In this document: in pieces, positions 29,599-38,291 of the stretch
Position numbering within the stretch: the stretch's first letter is position 1
Layout of the letters: each line of letters begins with the position of its first letter
NCBI RefSeq assembly: GCF_008705135.1
Contig: NZ_CP023694.1
Span: forward strand, 3,162,001 to 3,226,000
Direction of reading: 5' to 3'
Length of the DNA stretch: 64,000 nucleotides
Source: Streptomyces coeruleorubidus
Lineage (GTDB): Bacteria; Actinomycetota; Actinomycetes; Streptomycetales; Streptomycetaceae
Program-made: the position numbers and the translations under genes
The notes under the pieces: generated by a model
Told to the model about the DNA's origin: nothing
Databases searched by the model: none
What the model saw: only the letters and a program-made list of their open reading frames with translations

Positions 29599-29865
29599 AT
29601 GCGTATTCAGGTGAGGCGCACGGGCGGGTTCGCGGGCATCGAGCGGCATGCCGAGGTGGACACCTCCGGCCGCCCCGATGCCCCCGAATGGCACGCGCTG
29701 GCCGAGCAGGCGGTCGCCGCCGGCCGGAGCACGCCGCCGATCGGGGTTCCGGACGGGTTCAGCTACCAGATCACCGTGGACGGGAAGACGGTGTACGCGG
29801 CCGACCCGCGACTGACGGACGAGCAGCGGAAGCTGATCTCGCGGGTGCTGAAGGAAGGTGCTTAA
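29599..29865 (+). CDS. Emfourin-like inhibitor of the M4 protease
   Basis: An 88-residue protein, MRIQVRRTGGFAGIERHAEV at the N-terminus, with PDGFSYQITVDG and LTDEQRKLISRVL near the end. The pattern (basic start, GGFAG, FSYxITVDG) matches the emfourin/protealysin-inhibitor family, small proteins encoded next to protealysin-like M4 proteases that block them tightly. It directly follows the protease gene, almost certainly in one transcript. I infer the function from family and position; inhibition itself is not visible in sequence. Confidence 0.82.
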   Translation: MRIQVRRTGGFAGIERHAEVDTSGRPDAPEWHALAEQAVAAGRSTPPIGVPDGFSYQITVDGKTVYAADPRLTDEQRKLISRVLKEGA

Positions 29866-29888
29866 CAGGTCTTCCGCAGCGGCCTGTT
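29864..29888 (+). terminator. Hairpin after the emfourin-like gene
   Basis: AACAGG (29864-29869) pairs with CCTGTT (29883-29888), overlapping the TAA stop of the inhibitor gene. It is a modest stem and a possible terminator before the beta-glucosidase gene. Confidence 0.45.
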
Positions 29889-29911
29889 GACTTCCGTTAC
29901 CGGCGGTACGG

Positions 29912-31261
29912 ATGATCCAGCGCATGGCGACTGACGCAGGCAATCCGATCCCCCGCTTCCCGGCCGGCTTCCTCTGGGGCGTGTCGACCTCGGCGCACCA
30001 GATCGAGGGGGCCGCGGACGAGCGCGAGTCGTCCGTGTGGGACGCCTTCACCGCCGAGCCGGGCCGGGTGAAGGACGGCTCGACGGCGGCGGTGGCCTGC
30101 GACCACTACCACCGCCACCGCGAGGACGTGGCCCTGCTCGCCGGCCTCGGCGTGAACGCCTACCGCTTCTCGGTCTCCTGGCCCCGGGTGCGCTCCGAGA
30201 AGGGCCTGGACTTCTACGACCGGCTGGTGGACGACCTGTGCGCGGCGGGCGTCCGCCCGGTGCCGACCCTGTTCCACTGGGACCTGCCGGCGGACCTCGA
30301 CTGGCTGGAGCGGGACACGGCCGCGCGCTTCGCCGAGTACGTCTCGCTGGTCGCCGGCCGCCTCGGGGACCGGGTGACCAAGTGGATCACCCTCAACGAG
30401 CCCGCCGAACACACCCTGCTGGGCCACGCCCTGGGCGTCCACGCACCGGGCAGGCAACTGCTGTTCGACGCGCTCCCGGCCGCCCACCACCAGCTGCTGG
30501 CCCACGGCTTGGCCGTTGGGGCCCTGCGCGCCTCCGGCGCCACGGACATCGGCATCGCCAACTCGCACGGCCCGACCTGGGCGGCGTCCACCGAGGCGCC
30601 GGACGTGGAGGCGGCCGAGTTCTACGACCTGCTGCTGAACCGCCTGTTCGCGGACCCGCTGCTGCTGGGCCGGTACCCGGACGGCATCGGCGAGCTGATG
30701 CCCGGGGACGTCGAGGCCGACCTGAAGGTGATCGCCGAGCCGCTCGACTGGTACGGCGTCAACTACTACGCCCCGACCCGGGTGGGCGCCCCGCAGGGCA
30801 CGGAGATCGAGTTCGGCGGTGTCCGCATGCCCGCCGAACTCCCCTTCTCCGTACGGGAGATCGAGGGCCACCCGGTCACGGACTTCGGCTGGCCCGTCGT
30901 TCCCGAGGGCCTCACCGAACTCCTCACCACCTTCCACGACCGCTACGGCGACCGCCTCCCGCCCGTCGTCATCACCGAGAACGGCTGCTCGTACCCGGGC
31001 GTCGACGACCGGGACCGCATCACCTACCTGGACGGCCATCTCCGGGCCCTGCACCGGGCGATGGAGGCGGGCGTCGACGTGCGCGGTTACTTCGTGTGGT
31101 CCCTGCTCGACAACTTCGAGTGGGCGGAGGGCTACGCACGCCGCTTCGGACTGGTGCACGTCGACTTCCAGACGCTGGAGCGGACTCCTAAGGCGTCGTA
31201 CGCATGGTTCCGCGATGTACTGCACGCACAAACCCTGCGAAATGCCACTGAAGAATCCTAA
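29912..31261 (+). CDS. GH1 beta-glucosidase
   Basis: A 449-residue (445 from ATG 29924) retaining glycosidase that cleaves beta-glucosides or related disaccharides in the cytosol; no signal peptide is present. The family opening is FPAGFLWGVSTSAHQIEGA. The acid/base Glu lies in TLNEPAEH (near residue 160) and the nucleophile Glu in VVITENGCSYPG (near 355), with WSLLDNFEWAEGYARRFGLVHVDF as the substrate-binding end motif. It stands alone, without an adjacent sugar transporter. It is immediately followed by an AT-rich stretch and the lasso peptide cluster. Confidence 0.95.
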   Translation: MIQRMATDAGNPIPRFPAGFLWGVSTSAHQIEGAADERESSVWDAFTAEPGRVKDGSTAAVACDHYHRHREDVALLAGLGVNAYRFSVSWPRVRSEKGLDFYDRLVDDLCAAGVRPVPTLFHWDLPADLDWLERDTAARFAEYVSLVAGRLGDRVTKWITLNEPAEHTLLGHALGVHAPGRQLLFDALPAAHHQLLAHGLAVGALRASGATDIGIANSHGPTWAASTEAPDVEAAEFYDLLLNRLFADPLLLGRYPDGIGELMPGDVEADLKVIAEPLDWYGVNYYAPTRVGAPQGTEIEFGGVRMPAELPFSVREIEGHPVTDFGWPVVPEGLTELLTTFHDRYGDRLPPVVITENGCSYPGVDDRDRITYLDGHLRALHRAMEAGVDVRGYFVWSLLDNFEWAEGYARRFGLVHVDFQTLERTPKASYAWFRDVLHAQTLRNATEES

Positions 31262-31369
31262 ATATTGAACCAATAACCATATCTCACCTTTTGGGCATTT
31301 GGTCGATTCGGCGTCTACTGTGGAAGAGACAACCGATAGCGACGCGCGCAGTTCAGGAGGTGCAACGAC
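31262..31369 (+). promoter_or_regulatory. AT-rich promoter region of the lasso peptide cluster
   Basis: The first 60 bp of this gap are markedly AT-rich (AATATTGAAC, CCATATCTC) compared with the flanks. TTGGGC (31291-31296) and TACTGT (31316-31321) could be -35 and -10 boxes with a long 19-bp spacer. A strong ribosome site AGGAGG lies at 31355-31360, 9 nt before the precursor ATG. No clear operator was found. Confidence 0.4.
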
Positions 31370-31483
31370 ATGCGCACCTACGAGCGTCCGACGCTGACTG
31401 CGGTCGGCTCCTTCCGCAAGACCGGTCTGGGCTTCAGGGCTGGACCGGAGAGGTTCTGGTTCTTCCGGAGGAGGTTCTTCTGA
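31370..31483 (+). CDS. Lasso peptide precursor
   Basis: A 37-residue precursor. The leader MRTYERPTLTAVGSFRKTG carries the Y-x-x-P-x-L-x3-G recognition motif (Y4, P7, L9, G13) and Thr18 at the penultimate leader position. The predicted core LGFRAGPERFWFFRRRFF would form an isopeptide ring between the Leu1 amine and the Glu8 side chain (8 residues), with tail RFWFFRRRFF and aromatic plugs. Cleavage one residue earlier would give a Gly1-Glu9 ring. The tail has only Phe, Trp and Arg; the mature peptide would carry about +4 charge and no Cys. It starts at ATG 31370 after AGGAGG. Cyclase, RRE, peptidase and exporter genes follow. I do not recognise this core. Confidence 0.9.
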   Translation: MRTYERPTLTAVGSFRKTGLGFRAGPERFWFFRRRFF

Positions 31484-31485
31484 TC

Positions 31486-31505
31486 CGCCGGTTGTCTCAC
31501 CGGCG
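31486..31505 (+). terminator. Intercistronic hairpin between precursor and cyclase genes
   Basis: CGCCGG (31486-31491) pairs with CCGGCG (31500-31505) around an 8-nt loop, beginning 2 bp after the precursor stop codon. It has no T-run. It may partly terminate transcription or protect the short upstream mRNA, giving more precursor than enzyme. Confidence 0.5.
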
Positions 31506-31592
31506 CGGGACCTCCAGATGGCGGCAGGGCGCAGGTCCTGCCGCCCCTATGTCTTGATCACCTCGTGGCTGGGCGTACGGGAAGGGACCGGC

Positions 31593-33428
31593 ATGGTCGA
31601 TTTTCCTGATTCCGGCGAGGGGCCGGGCTGGTTCGTCGTCCTTCCGGACTGTGCTTCGGCGGGCCGGGTGTCCGCCGCACTGCGCACCCGGAAGGTCCAG
31701 GAGGTCACCCACCCGTCAGGACGGCCGTGGCTGCTCGGCCGCTGGTCTCCCGGTGCCATGTCCGTCGGCGAGGCCGGCCGGGCGAAGGTCGCGGTCGTCG
31801 GTGAACACGCCATGACCGCCGACCGGCTCACCCGGGCGGCCGGCCGGATCAGTGCGATCGCCGGTCTGGACGGTCTGGCCCGTGGCATGGCCGGGAGTTC
31901 TCATCTGGTCGCCTCGATCAGCGGACGGGTGCGTGTCCAGGGGAGCCTCACCGGCTTTCGGCGGGTGTTCCACGCCAGGATCGGTGATACCGCCGTGGCC
32001 GCGGACCGGGCCGACGTCCTGGCCGCTCTGCTCGACGCGGAGGCCGACGAGCAGTGGTTGGCGGCCCGCCTGCTGAATCCGTGCGCGCCCCACCCGCTGG
32101 CCGGCGAGCCGGTCTGGCGCGACGTGAGCGCCCTGGGGATCGGCCACTACCTGGCGCTCGACGCCGACGGCCGGGGACGGCCCGTGGCGTGGTGGGCGCC
32201 TCCGGAGCCGGTGGTGCCGATGGCCGAGGGCGCGTCGGCGTTGCGGGAGGCACTGTCGGCGGCGGTGGAGGTCCGCGTCCGGGGCCGGGACGTGGTGAGC
32301 TGCGATCTGGGCGGGCTGGACTCGACCTCGGTGTGTGCTCTGGCCGCAGGCGGCACGGCGAAGGTCATCGCCTACACCGCCGACGGCCTCGACCCCCTGT
32401 GCGACGACGTGCCCTGGGCTCGCCGGACGGTTGCGGGACTCGGCGGCGTCGATCACCACATCATCGCCGGCGACCAGTTGCCGATGGTGTACGAGGGCCT
32501 TCGGGACGTGGACGAGCGCTTCGACGAGCCGTGCCCGGCCATGATGCATCCCAGCCGCTGCCTGGTCATTCCACGGTTGGCCGCGGCACAGGGCTCCGGT
32601 ATGCACCTGACGGGCTTCGGCGGGGACGAGCTGTTCGCCGGTTCGCCGGCGCATCTGCACACGCTGATACGCACACACCCCAGAACCGCGTTGCAGCGCC
32701 TGCGTGGCTTCGCCGCCCAGGGTCCGTGGCCGTACCGGGAAACGCTGCGGCAGCTGTGGGACAACACCTCCTACCGGGCGTGGCTGGCCCGGGCCGGCGA
32801 CCTGCTCACCGCCGCACCGCCCCCCTTGGAGGCGCCCGCGCTGGACTGGGGGACGCCACCGCGGCTCCCTCCCTGGGCGACGCCGGATGCCGTCGAGGCC
32901 GTACGGGAGCTGATCCGCACGGCGGCGCGTACCGCCGAACCACTGGCCGAGCGGCGCGGACAGCACATCGAGCTGGAAGCCCTGGGAAACAATTCCCGCA
33001 TGGTCCGGCAGGTGGGTCAGCTGGCCACCCGCGCCGGGCTCACCCTCGCCGCCCCCTACTACGACGACCGCGTGATCGAAGCGGGCCTGGCCGTGCGGCC
33101 GCAGGAAAGGATCACGCCCTGGCGGTACAAGCCGCTCATCGTCGAGGCGATGCGCGGCATCGTTCCCGACGAGAGCCTGACCCGCCACACCAAGGACGAG
33201 GGTTCCTACGAGGCGGAAGTCGGGATGCGGGAGCAGCGTGCCGAGTTGCTGGCCCTGTGCGAGGACTCCCGGCTGGCCCGCCTGGGTCTGATCGACGCGA
33301 AGGTGCTGCGCGAGATGTGCGGTGGGCCGCTGCCCCCGACCCTGCCGTTCGACGCGCTGTACCAGACCGTGGTGTGCGAGATGTGGCTCCGCACGCTGGA
33401 AACCGCCACCACCGCCGTTCCGGGCTGA
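31593..33428 (+). CDS. Lasso peptide cyclase, asparagine-synthetase-like (C protein)
   Basis: ATP-dependent lasso cyclase of 611 residues that adenylates the Glu side chain of the core and closes the macrolactam. A degenerate N-terminal glutaminase-like domain (1 to about 210) lacks an N-terminal Cys. The synthetase domain has the PP-loop CDLGGLDSTS (237-246), GFGGDELFAG further on, and the C-terminal APYYDDRVIEAGLAVRP and PWRYKPLIVEAM segments. The PP-loop reads DLGGLDS where DLSGGLDS is usual. The start is ATG 31593 after GGGAAGGGA. Its stop lies 13 bp before the RRE gene. Confidence 0.93.
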   Translation: MVDFPDSGEGPGWFVVLPDCASAGRVSAALRTRKVQEVTHPSGRPWLLGRWSPGAMSVGEAGRAKVAVVGEHAMTADRLTRAAGRISAIAGLDGLARGMAGSSHLVASISGRVRVQGSLTGFRRVFHARIGDTAVAADRADVLAALLDAEADEQWLAARLLNPCAPHPLAGEPVWRDVSALGIGHYLALDADGRGRPVAWWAPPEPVVPMAEGASALREALSAAVEVRVRGRDVVSCDLGGLDSTSVCALAAGGTAKVIAYTADGLDPLCDDVPWARRTVAGLGGVDHHIIAGDQLPMVYEGLRDVDERFDEPCPAMMHPSRCLVIPRLAAAQGSGMHLTGFGGDELFAGSPAHLHTLIRTHPRTALQRLRGFAAQGPWPYRETLRQLWDNTSYRAWLARAGDLLTAAPPPLEAPALDWGTPPRLPPWATPDAVEAVRELIRTAARTAEPLAERRGQHIELEALGNNSRMVRQVGQLATRAGLTLAAPYYDDRVIEAGLAVRPQERITPWRYKPLIVEAMRGIVPDESLTRHTKDEGSYEAEVGMREQRAELLALCEDSRLARLGLIDAKVLREMCGGPLPPTLPFDALYQTVVCEMWLRTLETATTAVPG

Positions 33429-33441
33429 AGGGAGAGGGCCG

Positions 33442-33822
33442 ATGACCTTCAAGCTGCGTGAGGGTGTGTTCACGGCCGAGACGGACTACGGGATCACGCT
33501 CCTCGACGAGGAGCGCGACCAGTACTGGACGCTCAATCCCAGCGCCGCCATCGCCCTGCGAACGCTGCTGCACGGCGGCACGGAAGCCGATGCCGCGCGG
33601 ACGCTCAGCGAGGAGTACGCGGTGGACATCGCCACCGCGCACCGGGACGTCCATGAACTGGTCGGCGGACTGCACTCGGCGGGCCTGGGCGAGGAGAACA
33701 CCGGCGGGCCGGAGGAGCGCGCCGGAACTCAGCGGGCCCCAGCGCCGCGGCCGGGGCGGCGCCGGGCGCACGGCCGATGGCCGCGCGTACTCGGCCGGCG
33801 GCCGGGGAGGAAGAGCCGATGA
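33442..33822 (+). CDS. Lasso RRE protein (PqqD-like, B1)
   Basis: A RiPP recognition element protein that binds the precursor leader and presents it to the peptidase. The first about 85 residues are a PqqD-like winged helix: VFTAETDYGITLLDEERDQYWTLNPSAAIALRTLL, then LSEEYAVDIATAHRDVHELVGGLHSAGL. The remaining about 40 residues are a Pro/Arg-rich extension (PGRRRAHGRWPRVLGRRPGRKSR) not typical of the family, which usually stops near 85. The start is ATG 33442 behind GGGAGAGGG. It overlaps the peptidase gene by 4 bp. Confidence 0.9.
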   Translation: MTFKLREGVFTAETDYGITLLDEERDQYWTLNPSAAIALRTLLHGGTEADAARTLSEEYAVDIATAHRDVHELVGGLHSAGLGEENTGGPEERAGTQRAPAPRPGRRRAHGRWPRVLGRRPGRKSR

Positions 33823-34292
33823 CCTCACCGGAGGCGATCTTCCACGACCCTCGCTCGGTGCCCCTGCGGCGCCGGATCCCGGTCCGGCTCGCCGTGGGCG
33901 CCGCACGGCTTCTGGCCCGCCGGCGCCCCCGGCGCATCCGGGTCGTACTGGAGTGGCTGCGCCGGGGCGCCCGTCCGGCCACCCTCGAACAGACCCGGGC
34001 CGCCCGGGACTCCGTGGTCGCGGTCAGCCTGGCGTGCGGGGGACGGGAGGGGTGCCTGCCCCGGTCCCTGGCCACGATCCTGCTGTGCCGCCTGCACGGC
34101 CAGTGGCCCACCTGGTGCGTGGGCGCACGGCGCCTGCCGCCCTTCGGTGCGCACGCGTGGGTGGAGGCGGAGGGGGTGCCGGTGGGAGAGACCCACCCGC
34201 CCGACTACTTCCGCCCCCTGTTCACCGTGCCCTGCGCTCCTGGTCCCGTCAGCCGTGAGGCCGTGATCCATGAAGCCCGAAGCGACGGATGA
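33819..34292 (+). CDS. Lasso leader peptidase, transglutaminase-like (B2)
   Basis: A 157-residue cysteine protease that removes the leader from the precursor. Catalytic Cys79 is in GREGCLPRSLA and His112 in PPFGAHAWVEAEG. The family's Asp, normally 12 residues after the His, is Glu124 here (GVPVGE); Asp129 is close by. Start ATG 33819 overlaps the RRE stop (ATGA), so RRE and peptidase are made together. The end overlaps the start of the exporter gene by 23 bp. Confidence 0.9.
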   Translation: MTSPEAIFHDPRSVPLRRRIPVRLAVGAARLLARRRPRRIRVVLEWLRRGARPATLEQTRAARDSVVAVSLACGGREGCLPRSLATILLCRLHGQWPTWCVGARRLPPFGAHAWVEAEGVPVGETHPPDYFRPLFTVPCAPGPVSREAVIHEARSDG

Positions 34293-36096
34293 GACCGACG
34301 AGCGGCGCCGGACCGCCCCGTGGGACTTCCTGCGCCTGCTGCACGGCCACCGGCGGTGGGTCGCCCTCGCCGTCCTGCTGACGCTGGGAGCCTCTGCCCT
34401 GAGCCTGGCCCAGCCGCTGCTGGTCAAGCAGGTGATCGAGGCGACCGCGTCCGGCAGCGCGATCGGGCCCGCCCTGGCGTTGCTCGTCGTCCTCTTCCTG
34501 GCCCAGGCACTGGTGCAGGGCCTCGCCCAGTTCGTGCTGGCCCGCACGGGCGAAGGGATCGTGCTGGGGATCCGGCTCGGCCTGATCAAGCACGTTCTGC
34601 GGCTGCCCATGGCCGTCTACGACCGCCACCGCATCGGCGATCTGATCTCGCGCACCAGCACCGACAGCACGACCTTGCGGCTGCTCGTCGCGGAGGGCTT
34701 CACCGAAGCGGTGACCGGGGCCATCGGGCTGATCGGCATCGTGGTGCTGATGGTCTGGCTCGACTGGCTGATGTTTCTCGTCGTGCTGGGCATGGTGGCG
34801 ATCGCCACCGTGATCGTCGTCTCGGTGCTGCACGGCATCGAGGTGGCGTCGCTGTCCACGCAGCGGGCGACGGGCGCGATGACCGCTGATCTGGAGCGCG
34901 CGCTCGGTGCCATCCGCACCGTCCGGGCCAGCCGCGCCGAGCAGCGTGAGACCGACCGCATCGCGGGGGGCGCCAGGTCGGCCTACGTGGGCAGCGTGCG
35001 GATGGCGAAGCTGGACGCCGTGGTGGCACCGGCGATCCAGCTGGCCGTCAAGGGATCGTTCGTCGTCGTGCTGCTCATCGGCGGCATACGGGTCGCCGAC
35101 CGGCAGGGGTCGATCGCCGATCTCGCGGCCTTCCTGCTGTACATGATCTACCTGGTGGAGCCGATCGGCATGCTGTTCCAGTCCCTCAGCACCATGGAGC
35201 AGGGCGTGGGCGCGTACCGCAGGGTCACGGAAGTGCTGGAGCTGCCCACGGAGCAGGACGCCGTGCCGGGCGCCGGGGCTCCGGCGTCCCGCCCAGCGCG
35301 TGGCGGCGAAGGCAGGCCACGGGCGGCCGCGCTGGAGTTCCGCGACGTGTGGTTCGGCTACGAACCGTCACGCCCCGTCCTGCGCGGCGTGACCTTCGAG
35401 GCGCCGGAGCACTGCCATGTCGCCCTGATCGGCAGCTCGGGAGTCGGCAAGTCCACCGTCTTCGCGCTGATCGAGCGGTTCTACGACCCGGACCGCGGCC
35501 ACATCCTCTTCGACGGCGGTGACATACAGGTGATCGGCCGAGCCGAACACCGGGCCCGGGTCGGCCTGGTGGAACAGCATGCCCCGGTGCTGTACGGCAC
35601 GCTGCGGGAGAATCTGACCTACTCCGTCCCGGACGCCGGGCCGGAGGAGCTGGACCGGGTGGTCGAGCTGGCACACCTCACGGACCTGATCGCCCGTCTG
35701 CCTCGGGGGCTGGACACCGACGCCGGTGAGCACGGTATGGCGCTCTCCGGTGGCGAGCGGCAGCGGATCGCGATCGCCCGTGCCCTGCTGGCCCGGCCGC
35801 GCCTGCTCCTGCTGGACGAGCCGACCGCCCATCTGGACGCGGTCAGCGAAGCGGCGCTGCGCAGGTCGATGCGGGAGACCGCGCGGGAGTGCACGCTGCT
35901 CGTGATCGCGCACCGCATGTCGACCATCCGCGCAGCAGACCTGATCGTCGTCCTCGACGCCGGCCGGGTCGTGGCCACGGGCAGCCACGGGGATCTCCTC
36001 GACAGCAGTGAGCACTACCGGTCGCTCATCCGCGCTCAGCAGACCGGCGATCTCCGTGTGCCGCGAACGGCCGGCCTGAAGGGCGCGACCGGGTGA
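34270..36096 (+). CDS. Lasso peptide ABC exporter (D protein)
   Basis: A 608-residue single-chain half-transporter with an N-terminal six-helix exporter domain (about 20-320) and a C-terminal ATPase. Walker A is GSSGVGKST (near residue 390), the Q-loop region VGLVEQHAPVLYGTLRENL, the signature ALSGGERQRIAIARAL, Walker B LLLLDEPTAHLD, and the switch His in VIAHRMSTI. It probably exports the mature lasso peptide and gives immunity, as McjD does for microcin J25. It is the last gene of the cluster. Confidence 0.93.
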   Translation: MKPEATDETDERRRTAPWDFLRLLHGHRRWVALAVLLTLGASALSLAQPLLVKQVIEATASGSAIGPALALLVVLFLAQALVQGLAQFVLARTGEGIVLGIRLGLIKHVLRLPMAVYDRHRIGDLISRTSTDSTTLRLLVAEGFTEAVTGAIGLIGIVVLMVWLDWLMFLVVLGMVAIATVIVVSVLHGIEVASLSTQRATGAMTADLERALGAIRTVRASRAEQRETDRIAGGARSAYVGSVRMAKLDAVVAPAIQLAVKGSFVVVLLIGGIRVADRQGSIADLAAFLLYMIYLVEPIGMLFQSLSTMEQGVGAYRRVTEVLELPTEQDAVPGAGAPASRPARGGEGRPRAAALEFRDVWFGYEPSRPVLRGVTFEAPEHCHVALIGSSGVGKSTVFALIERFYDPDRGHILFDGGDIQVIGRAEHRARVGLVEQHAPVLYGTLRENLTYSVPDAGPEELDRVVELAHLTDLIARLPRGLDTDAGEHGMALSGGERQRIAIARALLARPRLLLLDEPTAHLDAVSEAALRRSMRETARECTLLVIAHRMSTIRAADLIVVLDAGRVVATGSHGDLLDSSEHYRSLIRAQQTGDLRVPRTAGLKGATG

Positions 36097-36125
36097 CCCT
36101 CCGCACGCGTCGCGTCCCCCGGCAC

Positions 36126-36139
36126 GAGGAGCCGGCTCC

Positions 36140-36141
<2 letters not shown>
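36126..36141. terminator. 16-bp palindrome between exporter and era
   Basis: GAGGAGCCGGCTCCTC (36126-36141) is a perfect palindrome in the 43-bp gap between the convergent lasso exporter gene and era, overlapping the era stop. A bidirectional terminator is likely. Confidence 0.55.
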
Positions 36142-37622
<1,481 letters not shown>

Positions 37623-37628
37623 GTCGCG

Positions 37629-37642
37629 CCCGGCCCGCCGGG
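37629..37642. terminator. Short terminator between PII and secreted-protein genes
   Basis: CCCGG (37629-37633) pairs with CCGGG (37638-37642) around a 4-nt loop in the 21-bp gap between two convergent genes. Confidence 0.4.
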
Positions 37643-37643
37643 A

Positions 37644-38120
37644 TCAGTCGAAGACGAACGGGCCCGGCGACTGGGGCCCGGTCGCCGTGCAGGTGATGGT
37701 GATGCCGAAGACGGTCATCTTCAGCGAGCCGCCGAAGGCCTCCAGGCTGTCGCCGGAGGCCACGGTGCCGCTGAGGGGGCCGACCTCGACGGGGGCGCCG
37801 GCGGCCATCGCCGGATTCTGAGTGCCGGTGAAGTCGACGGTGCCGCCGCCGGCCTTCACCAGACTGAGCGTGGACGCGATCGAGTCCTCGCCGAGGGCGA
37901 TCGGCGCGGTGATCGCGGACGACTTGACGGTGAGGGTGGCGGCGGTGCCGTCCTGCGTGGCCGTGAGCGTGGCCTCGCCACTGCCGAAGGTGCCGCAGTC
38001 GGCGCTGATCGTCGCCGTCTGGGGGGTGACGGCGAGTGCGGCGGGGGCGAAGGCGAGCCCGGTGACCGCGAGGGCCCCGGCCGCCAGGGCCGCGCCTGCT
38101 CCTGTGCGCTTGCATCTCAT
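37644..38120 (-). CDS. Secreted hypothetical protein
   Basis: A 158-residue protein with a clear Sec signal peptide (MRCKRTGAGAALAAGALAV, hydrophobic core, cleavage near APAALA, about residue 30). The mature part is rich in Thr, Ser, Gly and Val with many predicted beta strands. It has two cysteines (ISADCGTFG and ITITCTATG) that could form a disulfide joining the first and last strands. I do not recognise a specific family beyond small actinobacterial secreted beta-sandwich proteins. The start is ATG 38120; an upstream ATG at 38180 would bury the signal peptide. Confidence 0.75.
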   Translation of the reverse strand: MRCKRTGAGAALAAGALAVTGLAFAPAALAVTPQTATISADCGTFGSGEATLTATQDGTAATLTVKSSAITAPIALGEDSIASTLSLVKAGGGTVDFTGTQNPAMAAGAPVEVGPLSGTVASGDSLEAFGGSLKMTVFGITITCTATGPQSPGPFVFD

Positions 38121-38291
38121 GGGATTCCGGCTCCGTTTCCGTGTGGGGGGACGCTCGGCAGATGAGTGCGGGCACGTCACGCGAGCGCCGAACCTGACGG
38201 TCCGTCGGAATGTACGGATCCCATTGATGCGCGTGGGGCAGACGGCGGCAAGGTTGAATTCGCGCCTAATTACCGCCGGTTACAGCGGACT

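Noticed and set aside
31291..31557. 88-codon plus-strand frame covering the lasso precursor in another frame
   Set aside because: The translation has no family features. The 37-codon frame from 31370 has the ribosome site, leader motif and core expected for a lasso precursor.
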